A DNA stretch of 64,000 bases, from assembly GCF_005047355.1 (NCBI RefSeq), contig NZ_SUMC01000008.1, positions 207,612-271,611 on the forward strand, in the 5' to 3' direction. The notes under the pieces are model-generated. The model did not search any database. It saw only the letters and a list, made by a program, of their open reading frames with translations, and was not told the DNA's origin. This document shows positions 43,387 to 52,901 of the stretch, in pieces; within the stretch, counting starts at the first letter, position 1, and every line of letters begins with the position of its first letter. Source of the DNA: Actinacidiphila oryziradicis. Its GTDB lineage: Bacteria; Actinomycetota; Actinomycetes; Streptomycetales; Streptomycetaceae. The translations under genes were made by a program, and so were the position numbers.

Positions 43387-43428
43387 CCGCCCCGCCTCGG
43401 CCGCCCCGCCTCGGCCGCCCCGCCTCGG
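43387..43428. repeat. Three perfect 14-bp tandem repeats
   Basis: CCGCCCCGCCTCGG occurs at 43387, 43401 and 43415 without mismatch, between the lipoprotein start and the M18 peptidase stop. Confidence 0.85.
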
Positions 43429-43445
43429 CTGCCTTGGCCGCCGTC

Positions 43446-44738
43446 TCAGCCCGCCAGGAAGGACTTCAGCGCCGACGCGAGCAGGTGCGGATCGTCAGCG
43501 CCGCACAGCTCGCGCGCCGAGTGCATCGACAGGACCGGCACCCCGATGTCCACCGTCGTGATGCCGTGCCGCGCCGCCGTGATCGGCCCGATCGTCGTCC
43601 CGCAGGGCATCGCGTTGTTCGACACGAAGGCCTGCCACGGCACGCCCGCCCGCTCGCAGGCGGCGGCGAAGAGCCCGCGCCCGACACCGTCGGTGGCATA
43701 CCGCTGGCTGGCGTTGACCTTCAGGATCGGCCCGCCGTTGGGCATGGGGTGGTGCGTCGGGTCGTGCCGCTCGGAGTAATTGGGGTGCACCGCGTGCCCC
43801 GCGTCGGAGGAGGCGCAGACGGTGCCGGCCAGGGCGCGCTGCCGGTCCTCGTACGTTCCGCCGCGCGCGTGCACGGAGCGCTCCAGTACGGTGCCGAGCA
43901 GCGGGCCCTGGGCACCGGTCGACGACTCGCTGCCGATCTCCTCGTGGTCGAAGGCGGCCAGCACCGGGATGCAGGGGAGATCCTGCCCAGCCACCGCCGC
44001 GAGGGCGGCGGTGGCTGCGTGCACCGACAGCAGGTTGTCCAGCCGACCCGCAGCCAGAAACTCCCGGTCACGGCCCAGGTACGCGGGCGGCTGGACATCG
44101 TGCAGCATGAGGTCCCAGCCGGTGACCGTGTCCGCCGCGATCCCGACCTCGTGTGCCAGGTAACGGATCAGGGCGCCCTCGTCGACGCCCCCCAGCCCCC
44201 ACACCGGCTGCATGTGCCGCTGTTTGTCGAGGGTGAGCCCGTTCTCGTTGACGCCCCGGTCCAGGTGCACCGCCAGCTGCGGCACGCGGAGCAGCGGCCG
44301 GTTGACGGCCACCAGCTGCGTTGTACCGTCGCGCAGGGCCAGCCGTCCGGCGATGCCCAGGTCCCGGTCGAGCCAGGTGTTGAGCAGCGCCCCGCCGTAG
44401 ACCTCGACGGCCACCTGGCGCCATCCGTACGCCCCCGAGTCCGGACGCGGTTTCACCCGAAGGTTGGTGGAGTCGGTGTGCGCCCCGGCGACCCGGAACG
44501 GCGTCTCGGGGCGCGCGCTCCGGGGAACGTACCACGCGATGATCGCGCCGCTGCGGATCACGTACTTCCCGCCCGTTTCGCCGTCCCAGGCCTCGGACTC
44601 CAAGATCTGCCGGAATCCGGCCTTCTCCAGGCGCTCGGCCGCACTCGCAACCGCGTGGTACTGCGACGGGCTGGCGGCGATGAAGGCCGCGAGGTCGTCG
44701 GTGTGGCTGCGGTCGAAGTCTCCGGGGTGCTCACTCAT
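43446..44738 (-). CDS. M18 family aminopeptidase
   Basis: A 430-residue zinc aminopeptidase of the M18 (aspartyl aminopeptidase-like) family, forming large cytoplasmic assemblies that trim acidic N termini. Metal and catalytic residues are in place: His87 in GAHTDSTNLRVKP, Asp in GRLDNLLSVHA, Glu pair in DHEEIGSES, Asp in ASSDAGHAVHPNYSERHDP, and the last His in VPVLSMHSARE. Length matches the family. ATG 44738. It is downstream, on the same strand, of a carboxypeptidase relic. Confidence 0.92.
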   Translation of the reverse strand: MSEHPGDFDRSHTDDLAAFIAASPSQYHAVASAAERLEKAGFRQILESEAWDGETGGKYVIRSGAIIAWYVPRSARPETPFRVAGAHTDSTNLRVKPRPDSGAYGWRQVAVEVYGGALLNTWLDRDLGIAGRLALRDGTTQLVAVNRPLLRVPQLAVHLDRGVNENGLTLDKQRHMQPVWGLGGVDEGALIRYLAHEVGIAADTVTGWDLMLHDVQPPAYLGRDREFLAAGRLDNLLSVHAATAALAAVAGQDLPCIPVLAAFDHEEIGSESSTGAQGPLLGTVLERSVHARGGTYEDRQRALAGTVCASSDAGHAVHPNYSERHDPTHHPMPNGGPILKVNASQRYATDGVGRGLFAAACERAGVPWQAFVSNNAMPCGTTIGPITAARHGITTVDIGVPVLSMHSARELCGADDPHLLASALKSFLAG

Positions 44739-44829
44739 GCCACCAGCATAGGGACGACCGTCTGGGTGGCCACGCAGTCACAGGCCCGACGGGAGGCCTT
44801 CGGGAGGCCTTCGGGAGGTGGAGGAGAAG

Positions 44830-44990
44830 ACCCGATCGAGCATCTGCTCGGCATCCGGGAGCGCTTCGTCTTGTCGTTGAGGATGACACCGATGATCGTG
44901 CGGCCACTGCGCTTGGCGGCGAACACAATGCGGCGCCCGGCCTTGGTGCCGGTGCCGGTGCCGTTGGTGGTGCGGGATGCCGGGGAACGC
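44830..44990 (-). pseudogene. Frameshifted 3' remnant of an S11 D-Ala-D-Ala carboxypeptidase
   Basis: On the minus strand one frame reads TKAGRRIVFAAKRSGRTIIG followed by VILNDKTKR, and the next frame continues DAEQMLDRVFSST. Together they align with the end of the catalytic domain of DacA-type peptidases (TxKAGxxLVxxAxxxxxRLIxVVxxxxxxxxRxxExxxLLxxxF). The rest of the gene is missing and a frameshift near 44885 separates the parts. It is a decayed fragment; no start or active site remains. The family assignment is from pattern memory. Confidence 0.5.
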
Positions 44991-45024
44991 GTAAGGACCC
45001 GGCACCAAGGTGCCGGGTCCTTAC
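44991..45024. terminator. Strong terminator of the long acyl-CoA dehydrogenase gene
   Basis: GTAAGGACCCGGCACC (44991-45006) and GGTGCCGGGTCCTTAC (45009-45024) are perfect 16-bp inverted arms around AA, 18 bp after the acyl-CoA dehydrogenase stop. Confidence 0.85.
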
Positions 45025-45041
45025 CGCAGAGGCTGGAAAGG

Positions 45042-46874
45042 TCAGAAGGCCTCTTCCGGGAGATCCATCAGGTCGAGGGTGACGCTTTCGGCGATCGAGC
45101 GCTGGACGCCCACGCCCGGCAGGATGTTCGCCGCGAAGAACTTCGCGGCGGCGATCTTGCCGGTGTAGAAGGGGACGTCCTTGGCGGAGGCACCGTCCAG
45201 CTTCTCGGCCGCTACGGCGGCGCCCTTCAGGAGCAGGTAGCCGATGAAGACATCGCCGGAGGCGAGCAGCAGGCGCGTCGAGTTGAGGCCGACCTTGTAG
45301 ATGGACTTGACGTCCTTCTCCGTGGCGGCGAGGTCGGTCAGCATGGTGCCGACGATCGCCTCCAGGTCCACCGCGGACTTGGCGAGCTGCTCGCGCGCCG
45401 CGGCGAGCTCCTCGCCGCCGACCGCCTCGGCGAGGAACTTCTTGATCTCCTCGGAGAGCCCGGTGAGGGCCTGGCCCTGGTCGCGGACGATCTTGCGGAA
45501 GAAGTAGTCCTGGCCCTGGATCGCGGTGGTGCCCTCGTAGAGGGTGTCGATCTTGGCGTCGCGGATGTACTGCTCGATCGGGTACTCCTGCAGATAGCCG
45601 GAGCCACCGAGGGTCTGCAGGGACTGGGCGAGCTGCTCGTAGGACTTCTCGGAGCCGTAGCCCTTCACGATCGGCAGCAGCAGGTCGTTGAGGCTGTGCA
45701 GCCTCTTGGTGGCAGCCTCGTCGCCATTTGCCGTCTCTACCGCGATCGCATCCTGGACGGAGGCGGTGTAGAGGACGAGGGCGCGCATGCCCTCGGCGTA
45801 CGCCTTCTGGGTGAGCAGCGAGCGTCGGACGTCGGGGTGGTGGGTGATGGTGACCTTGGGCGCGGTCTTGTCCATGAACTGCGCGAGGTCAGGGCCCTGG
45901 ACGCGCTCCTTGGCGTACTCCAGCGCGCTGAGGTAGCCGGTCGACAGGGTGGCGATGGCCTTTGTGCCGACCATCATCCGGGCGAACTCGATGATCCGGA
46001 ACATCTGGCGGATGCCGTCGTGCTTGTCACCGATCAGCCAGCCCTTGGCCGGGTGCCGGTCGCCGAAGGTCATCTCGCAGGTGTTGGAGGCCTTGAGGCC
46101 CATCTTGTGCTCGACGTTCGTCGCGTAGACGCCGTTGCGCTCGCCCAGCTCGCCGGTCTCGAAGTCGAACTCGTACTTCGGCACCATGAAGAGGGACAGG
46201 CCCTTGGTGCCGGGCCCATGGCCTTCGGGGCGGGCCAGTACGTAGTGGATGATGTTCTCGGACAGGTCGTGTTCGCCCGAGGTGATGAAGCGCTTGACGC
46301 CCTCGATGTGCCAGGAGCCGTCCTCCTGCTCGACGGCCTTTGTGCGGCCCGCACCGACATCCGAGCCGGCGTCCGGCTCGGTGAGGACCATGGTGGAGCC
46401 CCAGTGCTTCTCGACCGCGAGTTGGGCGATCTGCTTCTGTACCTCGTTGCCCTCGCTGTAGAGAATGCCGGCGAAGGCGGGGCCGGAGGCGTACATCCAG
46501 ACCGCGGGGTTCGCGCCGAGGATCAGCTCCGCGTACGACCAGATCAGAGAGGCCGGGGCAGTGGTGCCGCCGATCTCCTCGGGCAGGCCCAGCCGCCAGT
46601 ACTCGGAGTCGATGTAGGCCTGGTAGCTCTTCTTGAACGTGTCCGGAACCGGCGCGGTGTTCGTCTCGGGGTCGAAGACCGGCGGATTGCGGTCGGCGTC
46701 GGCGAAAGACTGGGCCAACTCGTTCTCGGCGAGGCGGGCGACCTCGCCCAGGATATCCTTGGCGGTCTCCACGTCCATCTCGGCGAACGGGCCGGTGCCG
46801 TAGAGCTTGTCGCGGCCGAGGACTTCGAAGAGATTGAACTCGATGTCGCGGAGGTTGGACTTGTAGTGGCCCAT
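45042..46874 (-). CDS. Long-type acyl-CoA dehydrogenase (FadE5-like)
   Basis: A 610-residue acyl-CoA dehydrogenase with an extended C-terminal domain, as in mycobacterial FadE5, which oxidises acyl-CoAs of broad chain length. The FAD/substrate region reads [50 protein letters not shown], and the C-terminal core [44 protein letters not shown] holds the catalytic Glu in YEGTT. ATG 46874 was chosen, with GGAG upstream; an in-frame ATG at 46904 lies in the operator region. Inverted repeats at 46908 and 46921 suggest repression by an acyl-CoA-sensing TetR protein. Confidence 0.92.
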   Translation of the reverse strand: MGHYKSNLRDIEFNLFEVLGRDKLYGTGPFAEMDVETAKDILGEVARLAENELAQSFADADRNPPVFDPETNTAPVPDTFKKSYQAYIDSEYWRLGLPEEIGGTTAPASLIWSYAELILGANPAVWMYASGPAFAGILYSEGNEVQKQIAQLAVEKHWGSTMVLTEPDAGSDVGAGRTKAVEQEDGSWHIEGVKRFITSGEHDLSENIIHYVLARPEGHGPGTKGLSLFMVPKYEFDFETGELGERNGVYATNVEHKMGLKASNTCEMTFGDRHPAKGWLIGDKHDGIRQMFRIIEFARMMVGTKAIATLSTGYLSALEYAKERVQGPDLAQFMDKTAPKVTITHHPDVRRSLLTQKAYAEGMRALVLYTASVQDAIAVETANGDEAATKRLHSLNDLLLPIVKGYGSEKSYEQLAQSLQTLGGSGYLQEYPIEQYIRDAKIDTLYEGTTAIQGQDYFFRKIVRDQGQALTGLSEEIKKFLAEAVGGEELAAAREQLAKSAVDLEAIVGTMLTDLAATEKDVKSIYKVGLNSTRLLLASGDVFIGYLLLKGAAVAAEKLDGASAKDVPFYTGKIAAAKFFAANILPGVGVQRSIAESVTLDLMDLPEEAF

Positions 46875-46907
46875 GACGGCTGGCTCCGTATCGCACTCGA
46901 TCACTAT

Positions 46908-46944
46908 TACTGGGCAGTAGTACCGATGATGCTACCCGTCGGTA
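46908..46944. promoter_or_regulatory. Inverted repeats upstream of the long acyl-CoA dehydrogenase
   Basis: TACTGGGCAGTA (46908-46919) and TACCGA...TCGGTA (46921-46944, 12-bp spacer) are two inverted repeats 34-70 bp before the start codon. They are good candidates for a TetR-type fatty-acid regulator. Confidence 0.5.
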
Positions 46945-46995
46945 ATAAGTAGCAACCCCTAACCGCCCAAGTGTGACCCGTTACTCGTTACGCTT

Positions 46996-47457
46996 GTGCA
47001 CGTGTACGGCTACGACCAGAACATGGCCCCCGGCCCCGCGCCCATGGGCGGCGCACCCATGGGTGGTGCCCCGATGGGTGGCGGCTACCCCGAGCCTTCG
47101 CCACCCTCCCTTGCTGACGCGGTGCGCGCCTTCACCACCGGGTCCATGTCCGCGGAGGATTTCCAGGCCATTTTTTCTACGTCAAAGGTCTACTGTCCGC
47201 GCGGCGACAATCCAGGTTTCCTGGCGCTCCACGACACCCAGCAGCCGGTGATCCCGATGTTCACCTCGCTGAAGGAGCTGCGGCGGTACGCGGGCAAGGA
47301 GTCCAAGTACTTCGTCATCACCGGCGCCGAGGTGCTTGACCTGCTGCCGACCGGCTACGGCTTCGTGCTGGACATGGAGGGGCAACACCGGATGGTCTTC
47401 GACTCGAAGGCTGTCGAACAGATGGTCGACTTCACGATGCGCCGCATGTACGGCTAG
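46996..47457 (+). CDS. SseB-like domain protein
   Basis: A 153-residue protein. A Met/Gly/Pro-rich leader (about 8-35, MGGAPMGGAPMGGGYP) precedes a compact domain with STSKVYCPRGDNPGFLALHDTQQPVIPMFTSLKELRRYAGKESKYFVITGAEVLDLLPTGYGFVLD, which looks like the SseB N-terminal fold of enhanced-serine-sensitivity proteins and type VII secretion-linked proteins. Role unknown. GTG 46996 opens the frame; GTG 47002 is an alternative. The coding DNA of the leader is itself a GGCGCACCCATGGGT-like repeat. Confidence 0.7.
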   Translation: MHVYGYDQNMAPGPAPMGGAPMGGAPMGGGYPEPSPPSLADAVRAFTTGSMSAEDFQAIFSTSKVYCPRGDNPGFLALHDTQQPVIPMFTSLKELRRYAGKESKYFVITGAEVLDLLPTGYGFVLDMEGQHRMVFDSKAVEQMVDFTMRRMYG

Positions 47458-47547
47458 GCCTCGGCCGGTCTGGGCGGTCCGGGAATTAGTGCGTGACGTT
47501 CAAAGTTCAACTACATTGAGAGCCGAACGTCCCCAAGGAGGACCGCC

Positions 47548-48501
47548 ATGCCTGCCGTGACCGTTGAGAACCCGCTCAGCCTGCCGCGCGTCTCCGCCCC
47601 CGCGGATGCGGCGCCCCGCCGCGCGCTCCAGGTGACCACCGCGCCGAGCGGCTACGAGGGCGAGGGCTTCCCGGTCCGCCGCGCCTTCGCGGGTATCGAT
47701 TACAAGAACCTCGACCCCTTCATCATGATGGATCAGATGGGTGAGGTGGAGTACGCCCCCGGAGAGCCCAAGGGCACCCCCTGGCACCCGCACCGGGGCT
47801 TCGAGACCGTCACGTACATCATGGACGGCACCTTCATCCACCAGGACTCCAACGGCGGTGGCGGCACCATCACCAACGGCGACACCCAATGGATGACCGC
47901 CGGCGCCGGCCTCCTGCACATCGAGACGCCGCCGGAGTCGCTCGTCATAAGCGGCGGCCTGTTCCACGGGCTCCAGCTGTGGGTCAACCTGCCCCGCAAG
48001 GACAAGATGATCCCGCCGAAGTACCAGGACATCGGCAGCGCCAACATCAAGCTTCTCGCCTCCGGCGACGGTGGCTCTCTGCTGCGGCTGATCGCCGGTG
48101 ACATCGCCGGGCATGTGGGTCCTGGCGCGACCCACACCCCCATCACGATGATCCACGCCTCCATCAACCCGGGTGCCGAACTGACCCTGCCCTGGCGGGC
48201 GGATTTCAACGCCATCGCGTACGGGCTCGCCGGGCGCGGCACGGCGGGGCCGGAGGCCCGGCCCTTCCGCATGGGCCAGTCCGTCGTCTTCGGACGTGGC
48301 GACTCGCTGACGCTCCGTGCGGACGAGACGCAGGAGTCGCGCAGCCCGAACTTTGAGGTCGTCCTGCTCGGCGGACTTCCCATCCGTGAGCCGATGATGC
48401 AGTACGGGCCCTTCGTCATGAACACCCGTGACGAACTCACGCAGGCTTTCGACGACTTCCAGGCTGGGCGGCTCGGCACGATTCCGGCTGACCGGGGCTA
48501 G
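47548..48501 (+). CDS. Pirin family protein
   Basis: A 317-residue bicupin pirin. Metal-binding HPHRGFETVTYIMDG in the N-terminal cupin gives His ligands, and a glutamate ligand lies in TAGAGLLHIETPPE; MIHASINPGAELTLPWRADFNAIAYGLAG belongs to the second cupin. Pirins act as quercetin dioxygenases or redox-dependent regulators. ATG 47548 has AAGGAGG upstream. Two GTTCAA repeats at 47498 and 47505 lie in the promoter and may bind a MarR or HxlR regulator. Confidence 0.88.
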   Translation: MPAVTVENPLSLPRVSAPADAAPRRALQVTTAPSGYEGEGFPVRRAFAGIDYKNLDPFIMMDQMGEVEYAPGEPKGTPWHPHRGFETVTYIMDGTFIHQDSNGGGGTITNGDTQWMTAGAGLLHIETPPESLVISGGLFHGLQLWVNLPRKDKMIPPKYQDIGSANIKLLASGDGGSLLRLIAGDIAGHVGPGATHTPITMIHASINPGAELTLPWRADFNAIAYGLAGRGTAGPEARPFRMGQSVVFGRGDSLTLRADETQESRSPNFEVVLLGGLPIREPMMQYGPFVMNTRDELTQAFDDFQAGRLGTIPADRG

Positions 48502-48789
48502 CGGTACCGGGGGCGCCCGGTATGGCTTATTTTCCTCTGCCGGGGTTGCCGATCCTCCCCCAGCTACCTCCCCCAGCCTCCGGCCGGGAGGTGCCCCCAG
48601 GAGGTGCGCCCGCAAACGCCGGACGGGCGCACCTCTTGTCTGCCTTTGCCGCCCTCGCACCGCTTCGCGGGCGGGTTCTGGTGCCCCGCACCGTCGGTCC
48701 CGGGGGCAAACCCAACCGGTCCGGCGTTTGAGGACGGCTCGGTACGCCCGGCAGGCGGCATGGTGCCGCGCCAGGGGCGGCGTACCCGC
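48502..48789. repeat. Intergenic repeat-rich region with strong hairpin
   Basis: This 288-bp gap holds several Streptomyces intergenic repeats: CCTCCCCCAGCCTCCGGCC, AAACGCCGGACGGGC and, inverted, GGTCCGGCGTTTGAGGAC near 48717. GAGGTGCGCCCG (48601-48612) and CGGGCGCACCTC (48624-48635) form a perfect 12-bp hairpin that probably ends pirin transcription. No gene is supported here. Confidence 0.65.
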
Positions 48790-50847
48790 TCAGCGCGCCG
48801 GAGGCGATTCGTGGAGCTCGAACCAGATGGCTTTGCCATCACCGTGGGGGTTGACGCCCCAGGCGTCGGAGAGTTGCTGGATGAGGAGGAGCCCGCGGCC
48901 GGAAGACGCTAGCTCGCCGGGGGTGCGGGGGTGGGGCATGTCGTCGTTGCGGTCGCCGACGTCGACGCGGAGGCGGCGGTTGCCGGGGGTGCCGAGGAGG
49001 CAGGCGGTGAGGACGGCGTCCTCGTCGGTGTGGACGAGGACGTTGGTGACGAGCTCGGAGACGAGGAGGGCGGCGGCGTCGGTCTGGTCGGGGTCGGACC
49101 AGTCGTGCATGAGGGCTTTGACCTCTTGGCGGGCGCCGCGGATCTGGGCCGGGTCGGTCTGGGCGATGGTGAGGACGGTGCGCCGTTCGTGGACCTCGTC
49201 GCCGGCGAGGTGCGGGCCGCGGCGGAGCAGCATGAGGGCGATGTCGTCCTCGCGGCGGTCGGAGAGGGAGCCGGTCGTACGGTGTGACAGGGGACCCTGA
49301 ACGGCGTTGACGAGGGTGTCGGCGAGGGCTTCGAGGCTGTCGTCGGCCTGGCCGGTGCTGAGGACGGCGTTGAGCCGTTTGAAGCCGGTTTCGAGGTCGT
49401 GGCCGCCGGTTTCGATGAGCCCGTCGGTGCACAGGAGCAGGGTCTCGCCGGGTTCCAGGACCAGCCGGGTGATGGGGTAGTCGGAGTCGGGGTCGATGCC
49501 GAGCGGCAGGCCGCCCGGGGTGAGGCGCGGCAGGGTGGTGCCGTCGGTGAGCCGGATTATGGGGTCGGGATGGCCTGCCCGGGCGATGTCGAGCGTGCCG
49601 GTGGCCGGGTCGACCTCCATATAGAGGCAGGTGGCGAAGCGGTCCTCACTCAGCCCGGCGAGGAAGCGGGAGGTGCGCGAGAGTACAGCGTCGGGGCCGT
49701 GCCCTTCGGAGGCGTACGCGCGCAGGGCGATCCGCAGCTGGCCCATCAGCCCGGCGGCCCGGAGGTCGTGGCCCTGGACGTCGCCGATGACCATGGCCGT
49801 ACGGCCGGAGGGCAGGTCGATGACGTCGTACCAGTCGCCGCCGACCTGGAGGCCGCCGCCGGTGGGCACGTAGCGGGCGGCGACGCTCATGCCTTTGATG
49901 CGGGGCTCTTCGATGGGGAGCATGGTGCGCCGCATGACGTCGGAGAGCTCGCGCTCGGACTCTTGGAGCCGGGCCCGGGAGAGCGCTTGGGCGAGCATGC
50001 GGGCGATGGTGGTGAGGACGGAGCGTTCGTCCGGGGTGAAGGCCACCGGGTGCCTGAAAGCGGCGAGCCAGGCGCCGATGGTGCGGCCGGAGACGATCAG
50101 CGGCAGGAAGGCCCAGGACTGGCGGCCGAAGACCTTGGCGAGCGGCCAGGTCGCCGGATACCGCTCCTCGTACGCCTCCGGGGTCGGGAGGTAGACGGCG
50201 TGGCCGGTGCGGACCACCTCGGCGGCCGGGTAGTCGGTTTTGAGCGGCATCTCCATGAACGGGTACTCGTCGCCGGGCGTGTGCCCGTGGTGCCCTATGA
50301 CGGAGAGCCGGTCGCCGTCGACGCCGAAGACGGCGAGCCCGTCCGGTGAGAAACCCGGCATGGACAGTCTGGCAGCGACTCGTAGGATCTGGGCGGTGTT
50401 GTTCGCCTCGGCCAGGGCGCGTCCCGCGTCCAGCAGGAATGCCTCGCGGGCCCGCCGCCAGTCGCCCTGGCCGGAGGCCGTGGTCTCGTCGGAGGCGCCG
50501 GTGCGTACCTCGTGCAGGGTGCCGACCATCTCGGCCGGCCAGCCGTCCTTCCGGGGGGTGGCCCAGGTGCGCATCATCACGTGGCGTACGACGTCGCCCT
50601 CGGGCCCGACCACCCGCATCAGGGTCTCTGCCACCGTGCCCTCGGCGATGGCGACGGCGACGGCTGCCAGCATCTCCACATAGTCCGAGGCGTGATAGTG
50701 GGCGCGGACGACCCCTATGTGTACGGTGACTGCCTTGTCGCCCACGCCGAGCAGCCGGGCGGTCTCGGCGTCGAGGTACACGTCGTCGTCATTGGTCCAC
50801 CGCCAGATTCCGGTGTCGACGGCGGCGAGCACGTCCTCGGTGCGCAT
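48790..50847 (-). CDS. PAS-GAF-SpoIIE PP2C phosphatase with ATPase domain (second copy)
   Basis: A 685-residue relative of the protein at 1473. A PAS-like N-terminal domain (1-110, DTGIWRWTNDDDVYLDAETARLLG), a GAF (about 150-300, AVFGVDGDRLSVIGHHG, FAFLPL-type AFLPLIVSGRTIGAW), the SpoIIE phosphatase (about 325-545: GGDWYDVIDLPSGR, GDVQGHDLRAAG, CTDGLIE, DDIALMLL) and a GHKL ATPase (560-680: LLVSELVTNVLVHT, GRGLLLIQQLSDAWG). It likely acts in a sigma-factor partner switch sensed through PAS/GAF. ATG 50847. Downstream genes are unrelated, so its targets are elsewhere. Confidence 0.9.
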   Translation of the reverse strand: MRTEDVLAAVDTGIWRWTNDDDVYLDAETARLLGVGDKAVTVHIGVVRAHYHASDYVEMLAAVAVAIAEGTVAETLMRVVGPEGDVVRHVMMRTWATPRKDGWPAEMVGTLHEVRTGASDETTASGQGDWRRAREAFLLDAGRALAEANNTAQILRVAARLSMPGFSPDGLAVFGVDGDRLSVIGHHGHTPGDEYPFMEMPLKTDYPAAEVVRTGHAVYLPTPEAYEERYPATWPLAKVFGRQSWAFLPLIVSGRTIGAWLAAFRHPVAFTPDERSVLTTIARMLAQALSRARLQESERELSDVMRRTMLPIEEPRIKGMSVAARYVPTGGGLQVGGDWYDVIDLPSGRTAMVIGDVQGHDLRAAGLMGQLRIALRAYASEGHGPDAVLSRTSRFLAGLSEDRFATCLYMEVDPATGTLDIARAGHPDPIIRLTDGTTLPRLTPGGLPLGIDPDSDYPITRLVLEPGETLLLCTDGLIETGGHDLETGFKRLNAVLSTGQADDSLEALADTLVNAVQGPLSHRTTGSLSDRREDDIALMLLRRGPHLAGDEVHERRTVLTIAQTDPAQIRGARQEVKALMHDWSDPDQTDAAALLVSELVTNVLVHTDEDAVLTACLLGTPGNRRLRVDVGDRNDDMPHPRTPGELASSGRGLLLIQQLSDAWGVNPHGDGKAIWFELHESPPAR

Positions 50848-50965
50848 TGCTCCACTTTAGGGCTGTATGGCTCGATCATACGAATGGGGGGCGTACCCCC
50901 GTCGCCGGTAGGCTAGTGGGGCTCGACCTGTGAAATCCATGAATCCGACGACTTGGACGAACGCG

Positions 50966-52729
50966 ATGCATCGGTACCGGTCCCACACCTGCGGTGAACT
51001 GCGCGCCACTGACGTGGACGCAAATGTGCGGCTGAGCGGCTGGCTGCACAATCGCCGTGATCTGGGAGGCATCCTCTTCGTCGACCTCCGGGACCACTAC
51101 GGTCTCGTGCAGCTCGTCGTCCGGCCGGGCTCGCCCGTGTACGAGGCTCTGAGCAGCCAGTCCAAGGAGTCCGTGCTCCGTGTCGACGGCCGCGTCGTGG
51201 CCCGTAGCGCCGAGAACGTCAACCCCGAGCTTCCCACCGGCGAGGTCGAGGTCGAGGTGACGGCCTTCGAGGTGCTGGGCGCCGCCGACCCGCTGCCCTT
51301 CCCGGTCTTCCCGGAGGACAACGCCAACGAGGAGGCGCGGCTCACCAACCGCTTCCTGGACCTGCGCCGCCAGCGCATGCACCGCAACATCATGCTGCGC
51401 ACCCAGGTCATCTCGTTCCTCCGCCGTGAGATGACCTCCCTCGGTTTCAACGAGCTGGCGACGCCGATCCTGTCGGCGACCTCGCCGGAGGGCGCCCGCG
51501 ACTTCCTGGTGCCTTCCCGGGTTCATCCCGGCAAGTTCTACGCGCTGCCGCAGGCCCCGCAGCAGTTCAAGCAGCTGCTGATGATCGCGGGCTTCGACCG
51601 CTATTTCCAGATCGCGCCCTGCTTCCGCGACGAGGACTCGCGGGCCGACCGCTCGCCGGGCGAGTTCTACCAGCTCGACGTCGAGATGAGCTTCGTCGAG
51701 CAGGAGGACGTCTTCGGGGTCATCGAGAGGGTCATGACCGACCTCTTCACCGAGTTCGGCGGCGGCCGCGAGGTCACCTCGCCCTTCCCTCGTATCCCGT
51801 TCCGCGAGTCGCTGGTCAAGTACGGCAACGACAAGCCCGATCTGCGCGCCAAGCTTGAGCTCGTCGATGTCTCGGCAGTCTTCGCCGGTTCCGGCTTCAA
51901 GGCCTTCGCCGACAAGCACGTACGGGCCCTGGCCGTGCCGGACACCGCCGGTCAGCCGCGGAAGTTCTTCGACCAGATGGGCGAGTACGCCGTCGAGCAG
52001 GGCGCCAAGGGTCTCGCGTGGGTCCGGGTGGGCGACGACCTCACGCTGACCGGCCCGATCGCCAAGTTCCTGACCGACGAGGATGTCTCCGCGCTGCTCG
52101 CCGCGGTGGACGCCAAGCCCGGCACCGCGATCTTCTTCGGCGCCGGTGAGTTCGACGAGGTCTCCAAGATCATGGGGGCCGTGCGGGTCGAGGCCGCCAA
52201 GCGAGCCGGGCACTTCGAGGAGAATGTCTTCCGATTCTGCTGGGTCGTCGACTTCCCCATGTTCGAGAAGAACGAGGACACGGGCGCAATCGAGTTCTCC
52301 CACAACCCCTTCTCCATGCCCCAGGGCGGGCTCGAGGCCCTGGAGACCAAGGACCCGCTCGACATCCTGGCCTGGCAGTACGACATCGTCTGCAACGGCA
52401 TCGAGCTCTCCTCCGGCGCCATCCGTAATCACGAGCCGGCCGTCATGTACAAGGCTTTCGAGATCGCCGGCTACGACCAGGACACCGTCGAGGCCGAATT
52501 CGGCGGCATGCTCAGGGCGTTCCACTTCGGGGCTCCGCCGCACGGTGGCATCGCGCCCGGCGTCGACCGCATGGTCATGCTGCTCGCCGACGAGCCGAAC
52601 ATTCGGGAGACCATCGCCTTCCCGCTCAACCAGCAGGCCCAGGACCTGCTCATGGGTGCGCCCAGTGAGGTGGACGAGGCTCGGCTGCGCGAGCTTCACA
52701 TCGCGTTGCGCAAGGCGCCCGTGAAGTAA
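50966..52729 (+). CDS. aspS: Aspartyl-tRNA synthetase
   Basis: A 587-residue bacterial class II AspRS. The anticodon-binding OB fold is at 1-110 ([26 protein letters not shown]), motif 2 is [28 protein letters not shown], the bacterial GAD insertion is at about 290-410, and motif 3 is [27 protein letters not shown]. The His in GWLHNRRD is the residue associated with relaxed (non-discriminating) recognition of tRNA-Asn, which suits actinobacteria that make Asn-tRNA by transamidation. ATG 50966 was selected over upstream in-frame ATGs because the conserved [11 protein letters not shown] begins there. Confidence 0.95.
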   Translation: MHRYRSHTCGELRATDVDANVRLSGWLHNRRDLGGILFVDLRDHYGLVQLVVRPGSPVYEALSSQSKESVLRVDGRVVARSAENVNPELPTGEVEVEVTAFEVLGAADPLPFPVFPEDNANEEARLTNRFLDLRRQRMHRNIMLRTQVISFLRREMTSLGFNELATPILSATSPEGARDFLVPSRVHPGKFYALPQAPQQFKQLLMIAGFDRYFQIAPCFRDEDSRADRSPGEFYQLDVEMSFVEQEDVFGVIERVMTDLFTEFGGGREVTSPFPRIPFRESLVKYGNDKPDLRAKLELVDVSAVFAGSGFKAFADKHVRALAVPDTAGQPRKFFDQMGEYAVEQGAKGLAWVRVGDDLTLTGPIAKFLTDEDVSALLAAVDAKPGTAIFFGAGEFDEVSKIMGAVRVEAAKRAGHFEENVFRFCWVVDFPMFEKNEDTGAIEFSHNPFSMPQGGLEALETKDPLDILAWQYDIVCNGIELSSGAIRNHEPAVMYKAFEIAGYDQDTVEAEFGGMLRAFHFGAPPHGGIAPGVDRMVMLLADEPNIRETIAFPLNQQAQDLLMGAPSEVDEARLRELHIALRKAPVK

Positions 52730-52733
52730 TCGC

Positions 52734-52775
52734 AAGCGTGCCGGGCCGCCCCCGCGGGGGCGGCCCGGCACGCTT
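52734..52775 (+). terminator. 42-bp perfect palindrome terminator of aspS
   Basis: AAGCGTGCCGGGCCGCCCCC at 52734-52753, then a GC centre, then the exact complement to 52775. It lies 4 bp after the aspS stop and ends in TTTC. Confidence 0.92.
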
Positions 52776-52901
52776 TCCTGCTGCGGCGGGCTCCTCCCGC
52801 CTGCGCACCCGGGCGCGGACGGCCATGCGGAATGCTGGCTCTCACTTTTTCACAGGGCCCACATATGTAATCGTGCCCCAGGCATCACTAGCGTCGCGGA
52901 C

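Noticed and set aside
43371..46952. An 1193-codon plus-strand frame across the M18 peptidase and acyl-CoA dehydrogenase
   Set aside because: It spans two genes, a pseudogene and a terminator on the other strand and has no domain; a GC-skew artefact.
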